The notes beneath the pieces were generated by a model. That model did not search any database, had not been told where the DNA came from, and saw only the letters and a program-made list of their open reading frames with translations. 64,000 nt of DNA from Symbiodinium natans (lineage: Eukaryota; Sar; Dinophyceae; Suessiales; Symbiodiniaceae): contig CAJNDS010002465.1 in NCBI GenBank assembly GCA_905221605.1, forward strand, positions 239,501 to 303,500. The letters are read 5' to 3'. Below, piece after piece: positions 60,362 through 64,000 of this stretch. Both the position numbers and the translations under genes were made by a program. Each line of letters opens with the position of its first letter. Position 1 is the first letter of the stretch.

Positions 60362-60830
60362 TCAAGGGGTGCTAAACGCCTTGGAACCGGAGGCGTCCGG
60401 GACTCCAGCAGATTTCCTTGCCTCATCAACTGCCTCCGGAGATGCGAATTCAGGAGCGTCCAGGACAACAGAAGATATCCTCATAATTGAGCAGAGTGAG
60501 TTGTGCAGTGGGTTTGTCTTCAAAGCGTCCCTCATTGCCTCAATGCCGCCCGCGTCAGCAATCGCTAGCTTGTGTCCCAGCGACTTCATCCACCATACGT
60601 TCCCCAAGTTTACCTCCGGAGACGTCATCGCATGGCCACTTCAGCGTTCATCCTCGGGTCGAATTGGAGGTGTCGGATTTCACTTGAGGAAATGCAGTTG
60701 CGGAGAACATCCACCCTTCTCTTGAACTGCAAACCGAGCGTCGCAACCATACCCGATGGTCGAACAGTACACCCACGGGTCGGGTGAATAGATCTGGGAC
60801 TTGAACCGCACGTTGCACACGCGATCTATC
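60362..60830 (-). pseudogene. intronless ARM-repeat (armadillo-type) pseudogene
   Basis: Three minus frames hold consecutive pieces of an ARM-type protein: CNVRFKSQ... to AVQEKG (about 60820-60700), then VLRNCISSSEIRHLQF to NAEVAMR (about 60690-60632), then HKLAIADAGGIEAMRDALKT, NPLHNSLCSIMRISSVVLD and PEAVDEARKSAGV, ending at TGA at 60362-60364. VQEKG, AxADAGGIEA and AVDEARKSAGVP-type strings are typical of ARM repeats in protist proteins. The pieces are joined by frameshifts with no intron, unlike the split genes around it, so it looks like a retrocopy or a decayed exon block. Confidence 0.55.
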
Positions 60831-62125
60831 ACTGTTGAGGGTTTAGGGTTTAAGGTTCAGGGCACACGCGACCCTTCACTTTTGAGGGTTTAGGGTTTAG
60901 GGTTTAGGGTTCAGGGCCCTTTTGGGGGCCCTAAACTATCAGGCCAAGCGCTGTAGCAGTCACCAACACGCAGGTAATTCTAGGGATGATTGTAGTTTAG
61001 GTTTTCGGGATTAGGGCTGAAGGGGCCATTAATCCCTAAACCCTAAACCCACTTGTAACCGAAGGAATGCCCCTGTACGATGCGTAGCTGACACGCCACG
61101 GCTTTCAGGGCCCAAATATAACCCCAGATCATGATCAGGTACATGCTCAAGTAGCCTTAATTTGGGAATGTTCTCCGTTCTCTCCATTCGTTCTTAAGTC
61201 AAGGGTCCGAGTTAAAATTAAGGAACAGAACTGTTCCTTAACTAAGGGTTTTGGGAGGAGTGGGTCGGTTGATGCCCGAATACCAAACCCTAAGCCCCAG
61301 ACCCCAGGCCCTAAAACCCAAACTTAATCGATACCGTCTCTCAGGCTTCTAGAAAGGTGAATAAGGGCACTAAGGGTTGTCTATGGGAAAACTGCGCGCC
61401 TGACATCGGTTCTAGAAATCCTAAACAAAAACCATTCCATGATAAACCCCAAACCCCCCAGCCCCTAACCCTAAACCCCCCAAACCCCGAAGCCTAACGT
61501 CCCCTAAACACCAAATCTGGAGCCGCCTGCATCCCAGGATTGTCAGGCGTAGGGTGTAGGGTTCCCAGCTTTAAGGTTTTAGGGCTTTGAGGCTTTAGGG
61601 GTTTTGGAGAGTCTGGTTTATGTTAGGAGGGGCGGGGGGGGGGGGGGGGGGGGGGGGGGGTCTTTGGGTTTTGGGGTTTACTTTCTTTCTCCAAAATAGG
61701 TATAAATGGACCCCCAAATAGTAGGATTCCCCTATAATAAGGACCCCCAAAAGGCTACCCAGATTTTTGTAAACCCCTGAATTTCATGGCTTCGGTCTCC
61801 AGGTGTTTGGGCTTTAACATTGAGGGGTATGGGTTGTAGAGGTTTCATAGATTTGGGGAGTTGGTGTCCTTTGGGATTTTGGGTTTTCTTCTGCTTAGGG
61901 TTTAAGGGTTAAGGGTTAAGGGTTTAGGGTTTCTTTGGGCTTTCAGGCGTTTTGTTTTAGGGAGCTTGGGGAGCAACAACAGCCCAGAGAAAGCTATGCC
62001 CAGAGGAAGATGTCGCTGAACCCTAAACTACCACTTGCTTAAGAACACCCCCCTCCAAAAATCATTTTGCTTCCTTAATTCTGAGGGAAGCATAGGATTA
62101 TTCTCCTTTTTTGGGGCGTCCTTAA
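60823..62125. repeat. 1.3-kb tandem duplication, copy 1
   Basis: It begins GATCTATCACTGTTGAGGG and ends GGCGTCCTTAAG. It contains TTTAGGG remnants, the perfect 11-bp inverted repeat TTAAGGAACAG/CTGTTCCTTAA at 61218-61241, and a G27 run at 61634-61660. No gene recognised inside. Confidence 0.95.
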
Positions 62126-63427
62126 GATCTATCACTGTTGAGGGTTTAGGGTTTAAGGTTCAGGGCACACGCGACCCTTCACTTTTGAGGGTTTAGGGTT
62201 TAGGGTTTAGGGTTCAGGGCCCTTTTGGGGGCCCTAAACTATCAGGCCAAGCGCTGTAGCAGTCACCAACACGCAGGTAATTCTAGGGATGATTGTAGTT
62301 TAGGTTTTCGGGATTAGGGCTGAAGGGGCCATTAATCCCTAAACCCTAAACCCACTTGTAACCGAAGGAATGCCCCTGTACGATGCGTAGCTGACACGCC
62401 ACGGCTTTCAGGGCCCAAATATAACCCCAGATCATGATCAGGTACATGCTCAAGTAGCCTTAATTTGGGAATGTTCTCCGTTCTCTCCATTCGTTCTTAA
62501 GTCAAGGGTCCGAGTTAAAATTAAGGAACAGAACTGTTCCTTAACTAAGGGTTTTGGGAGGAGTGGGTCGGTTGATGCCCGAATACCAAACCCTAAGCCC
62601 CAGACCCCAGGCCCTAAAACCCAAACTTAATCGATACCGTCTCTCAGGCTTCTAGAAAGGTGAATAAGGGCACTAAGGGTTGTCTATGGGAAAACTGCGC
62701 GCCTGACATCGGTTCTAGAAATCCTAAACAAAAACCATTCCATGATAAACCCCAAACCCCCCAGCCCCTAACCCTAAACCCCCCAAACCCCGAAGCCTAA
62801 CGTCCCCTAAACACCAAATCTGGAGCCGCCTGCATCCCAGGATTGTCAGGCGTAGGGTGTAGGGTTCCCAGCTTCAAGGTTTTAGGGCTTTGAGGCTTTA
62901 GGGGTTTTGGAGAGTCTGGTTTATGTTAGGAGGGGCGGGGGGGGGGGGGGGGGGGGGGGGGTCTTTGGGTTTTGGGGTTTACTTTCTTTCTCCAAAATAG
63001 GTATAAATGGACCCCCAAATAGTAGGATTCCCCTATAATAAGGACCCCCAAAAGGCTACCCAGATTTTTGTAAACCCCTGAATTTCATGGCTTCGGTCTC
63101 CAGGTGTTTGGGCTTTAACATTTAGGGGTATGGGTTGTAGAGGTTTCATAGATTTGGGGAGTTGGTGTCCTTTGGGATTTTGGGTTTTCTTCTGCTTAGG
63201 GTTTAAGGGTTAAGGGTTAAGGGTTTAGGGTTTCTTTGGGCTTTCAGGCGTTTTGTTTTAGGGAGCTTGGGGAGCAACAACAGCCCAGAGAAAGCTATGC
63301 CCAGAGGAAGATGTCGCTGAACCCTAAACTACCACTTGCTTAAGAACACCCCCCTCCAAAAATCATTTTGCTTCCTTAATTCTGAGGGAAGCATAGGATT
63401 ATTCTCCTTTTTTGGGGCGTCCTTAAG
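62126..63427. repeat. 1.3-kb tandem duplication, copy 2
   Basis: It matches copy 1 at an offset of 1303 bp. By eye it differs by two substitutions (T/C in CCCAGCTT(T/C)AAGG; G/T in AACATT(G/T)AGG) and a G run two bases shorter (G25), giving 1301 bp offset at the right end. It is followed by AAATAACCCTAAA repeats. Confidence 0.95.
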
Positions 63428-63484
63428 CAAATAACCCTAAACCCTAAACCCTAAACCCTAAACCCTAAACCCTAAACCCTAAAC
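63428..63484. repeat. CCCTAAA array
   Basis: Seven to eight perfect units at the edge of the duplication. Confidence 0.95.
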
Positions 63485-63488
63485 CCCT

Positions 63489-63550
63489 ATGGCTCCAGGC
63501 GTTGGCAGCCCGCGCAGTCCGTGGGCCACTGGATGGGGAGCTGGCCTGGT
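63489..63550 (-). CDS. exon-like island, minus, frame uncertain
   Basis: A pyrimidine-rich stretch ends at GGCTACCAG|GC. One frame reads ASSPSSGPRTARAANAWSHR into donor G|GTTTAGGG; another reads LPIQWPTDCAGCQRLEP and stops. The plus strand is also open. Confidence 0.45.
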
Positions 63551-63592
63551 AGCCCAGACCCGGGAGATGTGAGGGTAGTTTGCTTTCGGCCT

Positions 63593-63693
63593 AAACCCTA
63601 AACCCTAAACCCTAAACCCTAAACCCTAAGCCCTAAACCCTAAACCCTAAACCCTAAACCCTAAACCCTAAACCCTAAACCCTAAACCCTAAA
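63593..63693. repeat. CCCTAAA array
   Basis: About 14 units, one of them CCCTAAG, next to the exon at 63695-63755. Confidence 0.97.
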
Positions 63694-63694
63694 C

Positions 63695-63755
63695 CACCCA
63701 ACCCACCATTTCACGAAAGGGAACTTTGCCTCCATGGTTCGGTGGGCCCTCGCTC
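63695..63755 (-). CDS. exon, possibly 5', minus, unknown
   Basis: Strong acceptor TTTTTTTCCTTAACAACAG|GA, then ARAHRTMEAKFPFVKWWVG; the donor TG|GTTTAGGG is in telomere repeat. An in-frame ATG (MEAKFPF) 20 bases after the AG could be a start after spliced-leader addition. Confidence 0.65.
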
Positions 63756-63777
63756 CTGTTGTTAAGGAAAAAAAGGG

Positions 63778-63883
63778 GGGTTTAGGGTTTAGGGTTTAGG
63801 GTTTAGGGTTTAGGGTTTAGGGTTTAGGGTTTAGGGTTTAGGGTTTAGGGTTTAGGGTTTAGGGTTTAGGGTTTAGGGTTTAG
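63778..63883. repeat. TTTAGGG array
   Basis: Fifteen perfect units preceded by AAAAAAAGGGGGG. Confidence 0.98.
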
Positions 63884-64000
63884 GTCTGAAGTGGGGGTTT
63901 GGTCATTGAAGGCTTTGGGCTCCTTGAGCTTTGGGATTTAGGGTTGAGGGTGTTCAGCGATCGTTTAGGGCTCTTTTGGGTCTAGCCAGGGCCGCTGCCA

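Noticed and set aside
1-64000. A chromosome end (true telomere)
   Set aside because: Repeats occur throughout in both orientations and neither window edge is a terminal, uniformly oriented array.
1-64000. tRNA, rRNA or spliced-leader RNA genes
   Set aside because: I looked for T-loop-like GTTCGAATC/GGTTCAAATC strings, for conserved rRNA strings and for the dinoflagellate leader CCGTAGCCATTTTGGCTCAAG; only weak partial matches were seen (for example near 15080 and 50307), without a cloverleaf or context.

Overview
This window looks like nuclear DNA of a dinoflagellate, or a close alveolate relative. Four things point that way: (1) plant-type telomere repeats, TTTAGGG on one strand and CCCTAAA on the other, in well over 100 interstitial tracts from end to end; (2) two remnants of non-LTR retrotransposon proteins whose C-terminal motifs (LYGLET...AFQMRGIRKIL; DHVLWHCP...DPLQARLAWP) resemble those I know from dinoflagellate genomes; (3) very small GC-rich exons with GC-ending codons; (4) intron donors that appear to include GC as well as GT. 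No rRNA, tRNA, spliced-leader gene, CRISPR array or prokaryotic gene was recognised. All reading was by eye, without alignment or gene prediction. Where both strands of an island stay open I say so.

The main result is that the GC-rich islands between telomere-repeat tracts are best explained as exons (about 25-140 bp), with the tracts lying in the introns, often right at their ends. On the + strand the usual order is CCCTAAA tract, island, TTTAGGG tract. This is the same whichever strand is coding, because the introns tend to begin with (TTTAGGG)n and end with (CCCTAAA)n. Several inferred donors lie inside the repeat (GG|GTTTAGGG) and several acceptors lie in or beside it (CCCAG|, TTTAG|G). 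Reading phase carries over across many neighbouring islands. This supports real split genes, although I had some freedom in choosing splice sites.

Layout. 0.5-9.5 kb: minus-strand exons, with two ankyrin-repeat exons at 7.3-7.8 kb and good phase continuity. 9.9-10.75 kb: two short plus-strand coding segments, head to head with the preceding gene. 10.8-11.1 kb: LINE protein remnant. 11.2-15.0 kb: mostly intergenic, with inverted repeats, a possible + exon at 12.65 kb, another at 13.5 kb and an open + frame at 14.4 kb. 15.5-31.6 kb: one or more large minus-strand genes with a long run of phase-compatible exons. 33-48.7 kb: more minus-strand exons, including apparent 3' terminal exons near 46 and 46.9 kb, and one unusual Gly/Ala/Val-rich plus-strand open island at 44.2 kb. 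49.26-49.74 kb: LINE reverse-transcriptase C-terminal remnant in AT-rich DNA. 50.9-59.7 kb: mixed, mostly minus-strand exons (clear ones at 50.94, 53.48, 55.65, 55.83 and 58.02 kb) with plus-strand candidates at 51.3, 56.6 and 57.6 kb. 60.36-60.83 kb: an intronless, frameshifted ARM-repeat pseudogene. 60.82-63.43 kb: a near-identical 1.3-kb tandem duplication. 63.5-63.76 kb: two more minus-strand exons.

The introns and spacers also carry several families of short (about 85-235 bp) inverted-repeat, MITE-like elements, some interrupted by telomere-repeat tracts, plus homogenised telomere-variant arrays, long G runs, T-then-G runs and ordinary microsatellites. No function can be assigned to most genes. 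Only the ankyrin, ARM and LINE pieces are recognisable families.
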